Source of the DNA: Palsa-1248 sp963737835
Lineage (GTDB): Bacteria; Gemmatimonadota; Gemmatimonadetes; Gemmatimonadales; Gemmatimonadaceae
NCBI GenBank assembly: GCA_963737835.1
Contig: CAVTUH010000001.1
Location: forward strand, 186,001-250,000
Length of the DNA stretch: 64,000 bases
Reading direction: 5' to 3'
Shown one piece after another: positions 12,228-20,786 of the stretch; position 1 is the first letter of the stretch, and each line of letters opens with the position of its first letter. Position numbers and translations under genes: made by a program. A model generated the notes under the pieces. That model was not told where the DNA came from. It worked only from the letters and a program-made list of their open reading frames with translations, and made no database searches.

Positions 12228-13682
12228 TCAGTCGATCCCGACCCGTCCTTTGACCGACGCGATCAGCTTGGGGGAGTCGTAGCCGACGCCATCCTTGAAT
12301 ACGGTCGTCACATTCCGGATGACCGACGGATCAGACGGAAGGTTCCCGTTCAAGACGACGAGGTCAGCGTTCTTGCCCACCGCAATCGAGCCAATACGGT
12401 CGGAGGCGCCGAGGATCCTCGCACCGTTGGATGTCATGAACTGAATGACTTGTGGTGGGGTGAAGCCCGCCTCGATCAAGAGCTCGTAGTTCCGCTGGTC
12501 ACCAAATCCTGGCAATGCCCCGCCAATGCCGGTCGGATCGACGCCGACGGCAAGCATCCCGCCGCCGGACACGAATTCTCGCTCGAACGTCATCGCGTTC
12601 TTCAACATGTCCGGCGTGTACACCCATTTCACCGCCGGACCCGAGTCGATGTGTGCACGCAGCCTGAGGTACGCCTGACGGACCTCTGGAGACATGGCAT
12701 CGAGAGTCCGCTGATCAGTGACCGGCCTGTTTGGGAACATGGACTCGAACACCGACAGCGTGGACGTCATGGGTACCTTGTGGTCCACCATCTTCTTGAT
12801 GACCGCCTGCGCACGGTCCGAACTCGGATCCGACCCTGCCACACGGGACGTGCTTCCAACCGGGCAGACATCGGGCTGCTTGGTCGGATCGAAGTCGGTC
12901 GCGGTCAGGTACCCGTGCTCGAGGTTGTCGATCCCGAGGTCGACGGCCTCGCTGTAGGACACCGAGCAGAGGTGGCCAGTGACCTTGATACCGCGTCGAT
13001 GCGCTTCATCAATCACCGCTTTGAGCTCGGCGCGGTGGATATCTGTGTATGCCTTGATCCACGTCGCGCCCTCCTCGACCCAGTAGTCCACGAAGCGGCG
13101 GGACTGCTCGGGCGTTACGAGCCGCTCGCGGACCGTCATGTCGGACGATTCCGTCGGACCCGTGATGTAGGGTAATGTGATGATGATATGCGGCCCGGGT
13201 GATCGACCTTTGTCGACCGCATCCTTGGTGTTGATGTCGGCGTACGGCGCCATGGCGCCGGTGGTCCGAATCGTGGTGACACCGGCGCCCAGGTACAGGC
13301 GCGGCCCGGTAAACCAGAGCAACGTGCGTCGTCCCCCCGCAGCGGTGTAGAACAGGTGATCGTGCATCCCGACAATGCCGGGGATCACCGTTTGCCCGTG
13401 CAGATCCAGCACCTGTGCGCCGGCTGGCGCTTGCAGGGTGCCTGCGGGTCCGACCTGGGCGATCTTGCCGTCGCGGATAACGATCGTCTGATCGGCCTTG
13501 GGGGCAGATCCCGTCCCATCGAGGATCATGGCGTGCGTGAGCGCGACGACCGGCGCGCTGACGGAGACATACGCGCGAGTCGTGTCCGAGAGCGAGGCAG
13601 CGGACTGGGCTACCGTGACAGGGGCGTGGATGCTGCCCGCTGCCAGCAGAGCCGCCGACGAGAGGGTCGTAAACAGACGCAC
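12228..13682 (-). CDS. Exported amidohydrolase (imidazolonepropionase/prolidase-like)
   Basis: A 484-aa metal-dependent hydrolase of the amidohydrolase superfamily with an N-terminal signal peptide (cleavage near VAQS, residue 27). The metal site is visible: HxH in GMHDHLF (H107, H109), the WIKAYTD lysine, VTGHLCS, NLEHG, and a late VGVDPTG aspartate. The small beta-sandwich that brackets the barrel is present at both ends. Secreted members often cleave Xaa-Pro or N-acyl bonds, but substrates vary. It is the first gene of the minus-strand run leading to the agmatinase, 88 nt before the DsrE-like gene. Confidence 0.85.
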   Translation of the reverse strand: MRLFTTLSSAALLAAGSIHAPVTVAQSAASLSDTTRAYVSVSAPVVALTHAMILDGTGSAPKADQTIVIRDGKIAQVGPAGTLQAPAGAQVLDLHGQTVIPGIVGMHDHLFYTAAGGRRTLLWFTGPRLYLGAGVTTIRTTGAMAPYADINTKDAVDKGRSPGPHIIITLPYITGPTESSDMTVRERLVTPEQSRRFVDYWVEEGATWIKAYTDIHRAELKAVIDEAHRRGIKVTGHLCSVSYSEAVDLGIDNLEHGYLTATDFDPTKQPDVCPVGSTSRVAGSDPSSDRAQAVIKKMVDHKVPMTSTLSVFESMFPNRPVTDQRTLDAMSPEVRQAYLRLRAHIDSGPAVKWVYTPDMLKNAMTFEREFVSGGGMLAVGVDPTGIGGALPGFGDQRNYELLIEAGFTPPQVIQFMTSNGARILGASDRIGSIAVGKNADLVVLNGNLPSDPSVIRNVTTVFKDGVGYDSPKLIASVKGRVGID

Positions 13683-13880
13683 GGTGTTGATCCTCGAGGC
13701 TGAATTCCGGGTCAGGGGCGGGCGCTACCGCGCCCCGAAAGAGTGGAAGCACGGGAAGCGGAAAGAAGGACGAGAACATAGCATCCGCCGCGTCCTGGCG
13801 CTCGGCGTCCTGTCGCAGCAGGTTCGTGGCGGTCCGCGCACAGTCCACGGCGACCGGAACACCACCAGAGAGGGACTCCG

Positions 13881-15686
13881 ATGGCCCGTCCGATGAACAA
13901 TCAGTGGCGTTTGAAGCGGCGGGCGACGATCCGACGCATCGGACTCTCCGTGACCGCCGCTGCGCTCTTGGCCACCCCGCTGCGCGCACAGGGTGCGAAG
14001 AACATTCTGATCATCCACAATGGAAACGCGAACTATCCGGCGAACATCATCTATTCCGGGGTCGTTCACAAAGTCTTGGCATCAGAGACGAAGTACCAGG
14101 TGTACGAGGACTACCTCGATCAGCTCCGGCTAGACAGTAGCGAAGATCACCTGGCGACAATACTCGAGAAGAAATACGCCGGCAAGAAAATGGACCTGGT
14201 CGTGACCGAAGGCCGGTTCGCGTTGATGTTCTTCCTCCACCGAGGGGCGACCCTGTGGCCAGGAACGGCCGAGGTCTTTGACTTCGTGCGGAATCGCGAG
14301 CTCCCTGCACAGTTGCCGCCGAACATGACGGGGATTGCGTTCACCATGGACTTCGGGGCAACGGTCGACTTGGCATTGCAACTCATGCCCGACACCCGGC
14401 GGGTGTTTTACATCGGCGAAACGCGTCCGGACGTGGAGAGCTGGCGCGGTTTTGCCGAGCCCGATTTCGCGCGCTTCGCGGGCAGGGTCGAGTTCACGTA
14501 CCTCGAGCACCTGTCGCTGTCGGAGCTCCTCAAGAGAGTTGGTGAGTTGCCCGCGCACAGCATCGTTCTTTATGCGGGGATGTACCAGGACGCGAGCGGA
14601 CAGACCTTCGCGCCAGCGCGGATTTGCCCGCTCGTCGCATCGGCGTCCAACGTACCGGTGTACGGGGTCTCCAGCACCTACCTGGGCTGCGGCATCGTTG
14701 GCGGGGCCGTACTCGACTTCGATGCCCTTGCCGACCAGAGCGTCAACCTCGCATTGCAGGTACTGGAGCGAGGGACGGCCACCGGCTTACCCGTCGAGCA
14801 AGCTGCAGCGCCGAAGGCCATCGTCGACTGGCGACAGCTGCAGCAATGGGGAATACAGGCCAGCAGGCTGCCGCCCGGCACCCTCATCCAATTCCGCACG
14901 CCCTCCGTGTGGGAACGATACCATCGGCAGATCGTGGCGGTGCTGCTGGCCATGGCTGCTCTGGTCGGCGTCATCGTGGCGTTGCTGGTCGAGCGACGCA
15001 AGCGCAAGAACGCGGATTCGACCGTCCAGGAGTTGAGCGGCCGGCTGATCAGTGCGGGTGAAGAAGAACGCAGACGGATTGCGCGCGAGCTACATGACGA
15101 CGTCCTGCAGCGGCTATCCCTCGTTGCATCGGATCTCACTGCCCTGGAGCGCGGCTTGCCGACCAGCGATTGGGCGACTCGTCATGCCACGCACGAGCAA
15201 GTCCAGCAACTGACGGAGATCATCACTGCCGTTCGACAGCTGTCGCACCAACTTCATTCCAGCAAGCTGGAGTTGCTCGGTTTGTCGGTGGCGCTGCGAG
15301 ATCTTTGTGAGCACGTGTCAACGCAGCACGGCTTGACGGTCGAACTCATAGTCGATGGCGACCGCTTGCGACTCTCTCGTGACAAGGCGCTCGGCTTCTA
15401 TCGCGTGGCACAAGAGGCGTTGAGCAACGCGATCAGGCATAGCGGCGCCAGCCGCGTGGAGGTCAGACTCACGCAGGCCAATGCGAGCTTAAAGATGACC
15501 ATCCGCGACGACGGCGCTGGCTTCGACCCCGCGTCTCCTGCAACAGGACTCGGCCTCGCGACCATGCGCGAGCGCTTGCGACTCCTCGGAGGACAACTGC
15601 GCGTTCGCTCACGCCCAGGAGCGGGAACTGAAGTAGCGGCCGAAGCCAAGCTCGACGGCGCGTCGCAGGAGACGACCGCGGCGTGA
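13881..15686 (+). CDS. Sensor histidine kinase with ABC substrate-binding-like periplasmic domain
   Basis: A 601-aa NarL-type (HisKA_3) histidine kinase. Residues 1-37 are a signal/anchor segment. Residues about 40-310 look like an ABC_sub_bind periplasmic binding domain (KNILIIHNGNANYPA at the start, TRRVFYIGE, VPVYGVSSTYLGCGIVGG). A single TM lies at about 350-371. Then comes the dimerisation helix with the phospho-histidine in RRRIARELHDD (H405) and an HATPase_c domain with DDGAGFD and GLGLATMRERL. The ligand-binding sensor fused directly to the kinase suggests direct sensing of a small molecule, perhaps an aromatic amino acid as in some ABC_sub_bind proteins. The cognate receiver may be the convergent gene that follows. 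Confidence 0.85.
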   Translation: MARPMNNQWRLKRRATIRRIGLSVTAAALLATPLRAQGAKNILIIHNGNANYPANIIYSGVVHKVLASETKYQVYEDYLDQLRLDSSEDHLATILEKKYAGKKMDLVVTEGRFALMFFLHRGATLWPGTAEVFDFVRNRELPAQLPPNMTGIAFTMDFGATVDLALQLMPDTRRVFYIGETRPDVESWRGFAEPDFARFAGRVEFTYLEHLSLSELLKRVGELPAHSIVLYAGMYQDASGQTFAPARICPLVASASNVPVYGVSSTYLGCGIVGGAVLDFDALADQSVNLALQVLERGTATGLPVEQAAAPKAIVDWRQLQQWGIQASRLPPGTLIQFRTPSVWERYHRQIVAVLLAMAALVGVIVALLVERRKRKNADSTVQELSGRLISAGEEERRRIARELHDDVLQRLSLVASDLTALERGLPTSDWATRHATHEQVQQLTEIITAVRQLSHQLHSSKLELLGLSVALRDLCEHVSTQHGLTVELIVDGDRLRLSRDKALGFYRVAQEALSNAIRHSGASRVEVRLTQANASLKMTIRDDGAGFDPASPATGLGLATMRERLRLLGGQLRVRSRPGAGTEVAAEAKLDGASQETTAA

Positions 15687-15693
15687 CCCGCCC

Positions 15694-16101
15694 TCAGCCA
15701 TCGGCTGACGGGGCGCTCTGCATGTCTCCATCCAGAACCTGCTGGATGCATGTGACCAAATCCACCGCCAACAGATTCTTGAGCACCAGTGCCGACGCTC
15801 CGCGACGCAGAGCTTCCGCGCGCATATCGGCATCGTCGAATGCCGTGAGCACAATGATCTTCGTGTCGGGCCGAGCCTCTCTGATCTGTGGGCAAAGATC
15901 CAACCCACTGGCCTCGGGCATCGAGAGATCGAGGACGAGTATCTGAGGGGCGAGTCTTTGCACCGCCTCGAGCACCTGGCCGCCAGAGCTCACCTGGCCG
16001 ACGATTTCACACGATTCGTCGAGTGTACGCCACAGCGCCCGGAGGATCCCGGGGTGGTCGTCCGCCAATAGTACTCGCGGTCGGTGTGTCTGAGGCGCCA
16101 A
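15694..16101 (-). CDS. Single-domain response regulator receiver
   Basis: The conserved part runs from PRVLLADDHPGILRALWRTL to the stop, about 130 residues. It is a CheY-like receiver with the acidic pocket LLADDH, the phospho-aspartate in QILVLDLSMP, the TAFDD threonine and the LVLKN lysine. There is no DNA-binding domain; the frame stops soon after helix 5. No ATG is well placed: I use the TTG at 16101, six residues before the receiver, while GTGs at 16155 and 16176 are alternatives. It is convergent with the histidine kinase ending at 15686. It may be a true single-domain regulator, or a truncated NarL-type one that lost its helix-turn-helix. Confidence 0.65.
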   Translation of the reverse strand: MAPQTHRPRVLLADDHPGILRALWRTLDESCEIVGQVSSGGQVLEAVQRLAPQILVLDLSMPEASGLDLCPQIREARPDTKIIVLTAFDDADMRAEALRRGASALVLKNLLAVDLVTCIQQVLDGDMQSAPSADG

Positions 16102-16240
16102 TCGTGACCCGGTGGAATACGCCGCAGCACGTCGCCCGGCGTGGTCTCGGCCCACGAGGGATTCGCCATGCGCCACGGCTGCCTGCTTGCCAGCTGGAGC
16201 CACAAACCTATAGGGATCATCTGTTCCCGACAGGCCCCCG

Positions 16241-16291
16241 CGGGCGCTACGCGCCCGAGAGAGGAGAACCACAGAAAGGGGACAGGAGACG
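16241..16291. repeat. 51-bp dispersed repeat, copy A
   Basis: It opens with the inverted repeat GGGCGC-TAC-GCGCCC and continues with a purine-rich GAGAGAGGAGAAC and an AGGAGACG end. It matches 17611-17661 over its whole length with only a handful of differences and lies in the same orientation. The opening also resembles 13727-13750. Confidence 0.75.
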
Positions 16292-16424
16292 GTACCCCCA
16301 GTCCGAAGTGCGGCTGTTTCCTTGCTCCCTTCCCCCTCTCTCCTGCAAACACGAACCAAGGTCGCATGGTCGGCGGCGCGGGATTGGCATAGCCTGACTT
16401 GGTCCCCCCGGTAGGCCACCCCCA

Positions 16425-17606
16425 ATGTCGCAGCCTTATCCCCTGCAGGAACCACCTGACTTCTCTTTGGTGCTGGGCGGCCCGACCTTCCAGCTCCTGC
16501 GCAGGGCGCACATCGCCGGCGATCACCTCGAGCTCCTGCATCGCCGGATCCTCGTTATCACGGGCCTCGCATGGCTGCCCTTATGCTTGCTCGTGCTGGT
16601 CGCGTCACCTGACCCCCAAAACGCACGACTCTCATTCCTACGCGACGTCGACGTCCACGTCCGGTTGCTCGTCGCACTCCCCGTGCTCATTGCGTCCGAG
16701 CTCATCGTTCACACACGGCTGCGGCTCATCATTCGCCAGTTCGTCGAACGACGGATCGTTTTTCCAGAGGACCTGCCCCACTTTCAGAGCCTGATCGAGT
16801 CAGCGCTCAGGCTGCGCAACTCGGTCCCGCTCGAGGTCGCCCTCGCGGTCTGCGTGTACACGTTCGGCGTCTTCGTTTCGAGGAACTGGACGGCCCTCGA
16901 CGCCGGTCGCTGGTATTCGACGCCTCAAGGCGGTTGGCAGTTGACCCCGGCCGGCTTCTGGTACGTGTTCGTCAGCCTGCCGATCGTCCAGTTCATCCTC
17001 CTGCAATGGTATCTGCGGCTCTTCATCTGGTTTCGCCTTCTCTGGCAGATCTCCAGAGGCAGGTTGAATCTCATCCCGACGCACCCGGATCATTGTGCGG
17101 GCCTGGCCTTTCTCGGCGACGGCGTCTACGCCTTCCAGCCGATCCTGTTCGCTCAAGGTGCCATGCTCGGGGGATTGATCGGCAACCGCGTGATCAACAG
17201 TGGAGAAAGCCTGCTGTCATTCAGGACGACGGCGGTCAGCCTCCTGGTCTTTCTGCTCCTGGTCGTGCTGGGTCCGCTTCTGATGTTCACGCCGAAACTC
17301 GCGCGCACAAAGCGGGAGGGATTGATAGCCTACGGCCTCGTCGCGCAACGGTTTGTCGAAAACTTCGATCGCAACTGGGGTCGCCCTGACTCCGCGGTTA
17401 CCAACACCGCGTTCGAGCCGGACGTCGACGCGCTCGCAATGCTCGGCCTGAGCTACTCGGTCGTGCGGGACATGCGCCTGTTCCCGTTCGGGAGAAACGA
17501 CATTGTCACACTGGCCGTGACGACCGCGATTCCACTCCTGCCACTGGTATTCACGATCTGGTCACCGCAGGAGCTCTTGTCGAGAGTTCTCAAGATCGTG
17601 ATGTGA
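16425..17606 (+). CDS. Uncharacterised multi-pass membrane protein
   Basis: A 393-aa integral membrane protein with hydrophobic segments at about 42-60, 78-95, 133-153, 176-200, 265-287 and 358-378. I do not recognise a named family; the sequence has the look of a conserved hypothetical inner-membrane protein. A charged cytoplasmic-type loop with HPDHCAGLAFLGDG sits in the middle. It is bracketed by two direct copies of a 51-bp repeat, one 133 nt upstream and one 4 nt after the stop. It stands alone as a transcription unit on the plus strand. Confidence 0.65.
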   Translation: MSQPYPLQEPPDFSLVLGGPTFQLLRRAHIAGDHLELLHRRILVITGLAWLPLCLLVLVASPDPQNARLSFLRDVDVHVRLLVALPVLIASELIVHTRLRLIIRQFVERRIVFPEDLPHFQSLIESALRLRNSVPLEVALAVCVYTFGVFVSRNWTALDAGRWYSTPQGGWQLTPAGFWYVFVSLPIVQFILLQWYLRLFIWFRLLWQISRGRLNLIPTHPDHCAGLAFLGDGVYAFQPILFAQGAMLGGLIGNRVINSGESLLSFRTTAVSLLVFLLLVVLGPLLMFTPKLARTKREGLIAYGLVAQRFVENFDRNWGRPDSAVTNTAFEPDVDALAMLGLSYSVVRDMRLFPFGRNDIVTLAVTTAIPLLPLVFTIWSPQELLSRVLKIVM

Positions 17607-17610
17607 CGGG

Positions 17611-17661
17611 CGGGCGCTCGCGCGCCCGAGAGAGGAGAACTCCAGAAAGGAGAAAGGAGAC
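17611..17661. repeat. 51-bp dispersed repeat, copy B
   Basis: A direct repeat of 16241-16291, beginning with the GGGCGC-TCGC-GCGCCC hairpin and the same purine-rich tail. It starts four bases after the stop of the membrane-protein gene, so the hairpin could also act as a 3' processing or termination element. Confidence 0.75.
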
Positions 17662-17676
17662 GAATCCGGACACCCG

Positions 17677-17830
17677 TCACAGCGACTTCAGGTATTGAAC
17701 CAGATCGGCCTGTTGGTCGTGGGTGAGGTCGAGGCCCGGAATGTTACAGGCGCGGGCGAACGACGGCGCGGTGACGCAAAACCCGTCGTTGTGGTATTCT
17801 TTGTGTGACAGAGCGGTTCGCTCCGCCTCC
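17677..17830 (-). pseudogene. C-terminal remnant of a c-type cytochrome
   Basis: The last 50 residues of a minus-strand frame read like the C-terminus of a cytochrome c / MauG-type protein, ending in LDLTHDQQADLVQYLKSL, a close match to the usual (D/E)LT-x-x-Q-x-ADL-x-x-(F/Y)LKSL ending. No CxxCH motif or signal lies upstream in this frame, which instead runs antisense through the small lipoprotein gene. I interpret it as the 3' stump of a deleted gene. The right boundary is approximate. Confidence 0.4.
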
Positions 17831-17833
17831 AAC

Positions 17834-18325
17834 ATGGAGAACCCAATGCGCCGATTTGCTTTCGCTTCCGGCTGTTGCGCGATCCTCTTGGTCGGCTGTA
17901 GCCAGTCCGGCGGCAAGTCAACGTCTGCGGACACAACGGCCGCAACCACGCCGCCGCCACCGGCCGCGCCAGCCAACCTTTCGTTCAGCGACGTCGCCGG
18001 TAAATGGAACCTCCAGGTGATGCCCGCGACCGGTGACAGCACGCTTTTGACCGAGGTGATGACCGCCACCGGCTCAGACACGGGCTGGACGATCGTGCGA
18101 GGGAAGCTCAAGCCTGAGAAGGTCCGTGCGGCCGTCTCGGGCGACAGCCTGATCACCGATGGAGGCCCGTATCCGAGCGCTCTCCACAAGGGACTCAAGG
18201 TCACGACCCACACCGTGTGGCGACTGCAGGGCGGCAACTTGGTCGGCGCGACGGACGCCCGTTACAACACCAAGGGCGCCGACTCGTTGCATCATTATCG
18301 GATCCAAGGAACGCGCGCCCAATAG
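17834..18325 (+). CDS. Small lipoprotein of unknown function
   Basis: A 163-aa protein with a lipoprotein signal peptide: MRRFAFASGCCAILLVGC, lipobox LVGC. A low-complexity Ser/Thr/Pro linker follows, then a compact beta-rich domain opening with DVAGKWNLQVMPATGDSTLL and ending in ADSLHHYRIQGTRAQ. The pattern recalls small lipocalin-like envelope lipoproteins, but I cannot name the family. Start may be 17834 or the Met at 17846, which gives a tighter signal peptide. Confidence 0.65.
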   Translation: MENPMRRFAFASGCCAILLVGCSQSGGKSTSADTTAATTPPPPAAPANLSFSDVAGKWNLQVMPATGDSTLLTEVMTATGSDTGWTIVRGKLKPEKVRAAVSGDSLITDGGPYPSALHKGLKVTTHTVWRLQGGNLVGATDARYNTKGADSLHHYRIQGTRAQ

Positions 18326-18607
18326 CGCCGAGCCCGGGCGGCGTGCGCGGCTGCCGCCGACTGCCGCCCGCTCGTTGACTCGTGTGACGTCCGGGCGCTG
18401 CGGCGCATGCAGCTCACGCGTGCGCCGCAGCGCGCGATAGGCCGGCCCGGGCCACCGTGAACGGACGAGCACCGCGAGACCATCTGGAGACAAAGGTGTA
18501 CTGGCGGTCCGCCGTCAGTTCGACTTTCGTGGTACGGGATGCGAGCGAACGGGAACGACCGGCGGAACGAACAAGAGATCGCCGGCGAACCGAAGCGCAG
18601 CACGACC

Positions 18608-19294
18608 GTGACGTCCAGGCGCACATTCCTGGTCAACGGCGCCGCTGGAGTGACGGCATTGGCACTCAGGCTGCGGGACCCTGCCTGGGCGCCAGAAGCG
18701 CGCATCCACACGACTGGCCCGTTAACCCCCGACGACGCTCTTACGCAGCTCATGGACGGCAATAGGCGGTTTGTAAGTAAGCGCCTGACCTCATGCGGCG
18801 AGGACCTCGCCGCCCGCAGACACGACACCCTCGAGAAACAGGAACCGTTCGCGGCTGTGTTGTCGTGTGCGGATTCCCGCGTGCCTGTGGAGCTGATCTT
18901 CGATCAGAGTATCGGAAGGGTGTTCGTCACCCGCGTCGCCGGGAACGTGGCGCCCTCGGAGATCATCGCGAGCCTGGAGTACGCGGTGGCCGAGCTTGGC
19001 ACCCCGCTGGTCGTCGTCATGGGGCATGCTACCTGCGGCGCGGTCAAGGCCGCGATCGGCAACGAGCCCGTTCCGGGTCAGATCAGCGCTCTCTTCGGAT
19101 ACATACGGCCTGCCATCGACCAGGCCGGGACCGACCTCGAGGCGGCGATCAAAGCGAACGCCCGGATCCAGGCCCGGATAGTCAGCGAGTCATCGCCGGT
19201 GATGGCGGAGCAGGTCAAGAAGAAAACGTTGCGGATCGTCGCGAGCTATTACGACCTCGCGACCGGCGCCGTGACCCTGCTCGACAAGACCTAG
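18608..19294 (+). CDS. Tat-exported beta-carbonic anhydrase
   Basis: A beta-class carbonic anhydrase that interconverts CO2 and bicarbonate. Zinc and active-site residues are all present: SCADSR (C87, D89, R91) and GHATCGA (H140, C143). With a GTG start at 18608 the N-terminus becomes an SRRTFLVNG twin-arginine signal, implying folding in the cytoplasm and export to the periplasm. An ATG at 18539 in the same frame would add 23 polar residues. Export is less common for beta-class enzymes than a cytoplasmic location. There is no partner gene; a short-range role in pH or CO2 handling is inference. Confidence 0.88.
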   Translation: MTSRRTFLVNGAAGVTALALRLRDPAWAPEARIHTTGPLTPDDALTQLMDGNRRFVSKRLTSCGEDLAARRHDTLEKQEPFAAVLSCADSRVPVELIFDQSIGRVFVTRVAGNVAPSEIIASLEYAVAELGTPLVVVMGHATCGAVKAAIGNEPVPGQISALFGYIRPAIDQAGTDLEAAIKANARIQARIVSESSPVMAEQVKKKTLRIVASYYDLATGAVTLLDKT

Positions 19295-19341
19295 CCGAGG
19301 CCCTCGCTCGGGCGACCCTGAGTCGGTGGGCGATGTGTGAG

Positions 19342-20781
19342 CTACGACGGCACGCTTGGGGATGACGCCAGATCATCCGCCTCCGTGACGGCGCCATGCG
19401 AGACCCAATAGCGATCCGATCGCGAGCGCAGGAAGACCATATAGTAGACGGCCGCGCCACAAAAGATCACGAACACCGTCCAGAGATCGCCGGCCTTCTG
19501 CTGCGTGATCGCGAAGGCGAGGCCGATGAGTGAGATGACGGGTGGAATCGGCCACAGGGGCATGCGAAACGGGCGGCGGACTGCCGGTTCTCGCACGCGT
19601 GTCCAGAGCGACGCGATTGCGGTCAGCGCATAGAGCACCACGATCAATACGGCCGTGAACGTCACCACACTGACCAGGGTGCCCTCGACGCACAGCACGG
19701 TGGCGAGCCCGCCCACCAGCAGCGTGGCCACCCAGGGCGAACCGTACCGATTGACCCGTACGAGCCATGTCGAGACCGGCTCGGGCCACGCGCGGTCGCG
19801 TCCACTGGACCACACGATGCGGGCGAACTGCAGCGTGATGGCGAGCGACGCGTTGAAGATCGCAATGATCGCACCGACGGTCACGATCGTCACCACGGTC
19901 GGACCGAAGGCATCTCCGATCACGTCAGTCAAAGGGGTCGATGATGCCAGGACCGCACGGAGATCGCGCGCGCCAGTGAGCGCGAAGAAGAACGGCACCA
20001 GCTCGCAGACGATCCCAACGCTGGCCGCCACGACGACCGCCTTGCCGATATGTGATGGCGCGCCGCGGGTCTCCTCGGAGAAGTTGAGCGCGCTGTCATA
20101 ACCGTTTACCGAGAACAGAGCCGTCGCGAGCGCCGTCATGATCAACCCGGCGGCCACCGGAGTCAGCACGCCCCCGTGCGGCATCACCGGGTGAGTCAAG
20201 ATCGAGAGTGATTGGTGCGGGTGGATGATGCCCGCCAGGGACAGGATCGCGACGACCGACAACTCGAGCGCCAGGAAGACGCCGGTCATGATCGCATTGA
20301 AGTGGATGCGCAAGAGCCCCAGGAGAGTCACGACGATCATCGTCGCGGCGGCTACCCAATTCGTCCGCAGGTGCGGGTCGAGTGCGGTGGCATATGTACC
20401 GATCCCGATCGCCATGCTGGCCGGGAGGAAGACGGCCTGGCCCACATAATCGAAGAGCGCCACGAGTCCGATTTGGCGGCCAAGCACGCGGGTGACGATC
20501 GAGTACAAGCCGCCGGCGACGGGGAACATCGAGCCGAGCTCGCCCATGCACAGCGCGACGTTGAGTGCGATGAAGCATCCAACGAGGTAGGCCCAGAGGG
20601 AGCCCGTGCCGGCGGTCCCGATCACGACCGGTCCGACGACGAGCAGGGACGCACTCGGTGTGATATCGGACAGTGTCAGGGCAATGTTGCCGAGCGTGCT
20701 GAGGCTCCAATGCAGCTCGCACGTCGGACCTTCCAACCCGGCGAGCGGCGGCGCCTCGAGATCGCGCTGCTGCTCCACCAC
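19342..20781 (-). CDS. APC family permease next to formamidase
   Basis: A 479-aa APC superfamily permease with 12 or more helices, opening LSTLGNIALTLSDITPSASLLVVGP. The gene starts with GTG at 20781 or 20778, five or eight bases after the stop of the formamidase gene, so the two are translationally close and probably co-transcribed. The longer open frame reaching 21114 is antisense-like and overlaps the formamidase; I reject it. It may import an amide or amino acid handled by the neighbour, or export a product. Confidence 0.85.
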   Translation of the reverse strand: MVEQQRDLEAPPLAGLEGPTCELHWSLSTLGNIALTLSDITPSASLLVVGPVVIGTAGTGSLWAYLVGCFIALNVALCMGELGSMFPVAGGLYSIVTRVLGRQIGLVALFDYVGQAVFLPASMAIGIGTYATALDPHLRTNWVAAATMIVVTLLGLLRIHFNAIMTGVFLALELSVVAILSLAGIIHPHQSLSILTHPVMPHGGVLTPVAAGLIMTALATALFSVNGYDSALNFSEETRGAPSHIGKAVVVAASVGIVCELVPFFFALTGARDLRAVLASSTPLTDVIGDAFGPTVVTIVTVGAIIAIFNASLAITLQFARIVWSSGRDRAWPEPVSTWLVRVNRYGSPWVATLLVGGLATVLCVEGTLVSVVTFTAVLIVVLYALTAIASLWTRVREPAVRRPFRMPLWPIPPVISLIGLAFAITQQKAGDLWTVFVIFCGAAVYYMVFLRSRSDRYWVSHGAVTEADDLASSPSVPS

Positions 20782-20786
20782 TCTCG

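Noticed and set aside
17831..18237. The upstream part of the minus-strand frame that ends in the cytochrome-like stump
   Set aside because: It is antisense to the lipoprotein gene and has no haem motif or signal peptide; only the last 50 residues look real.
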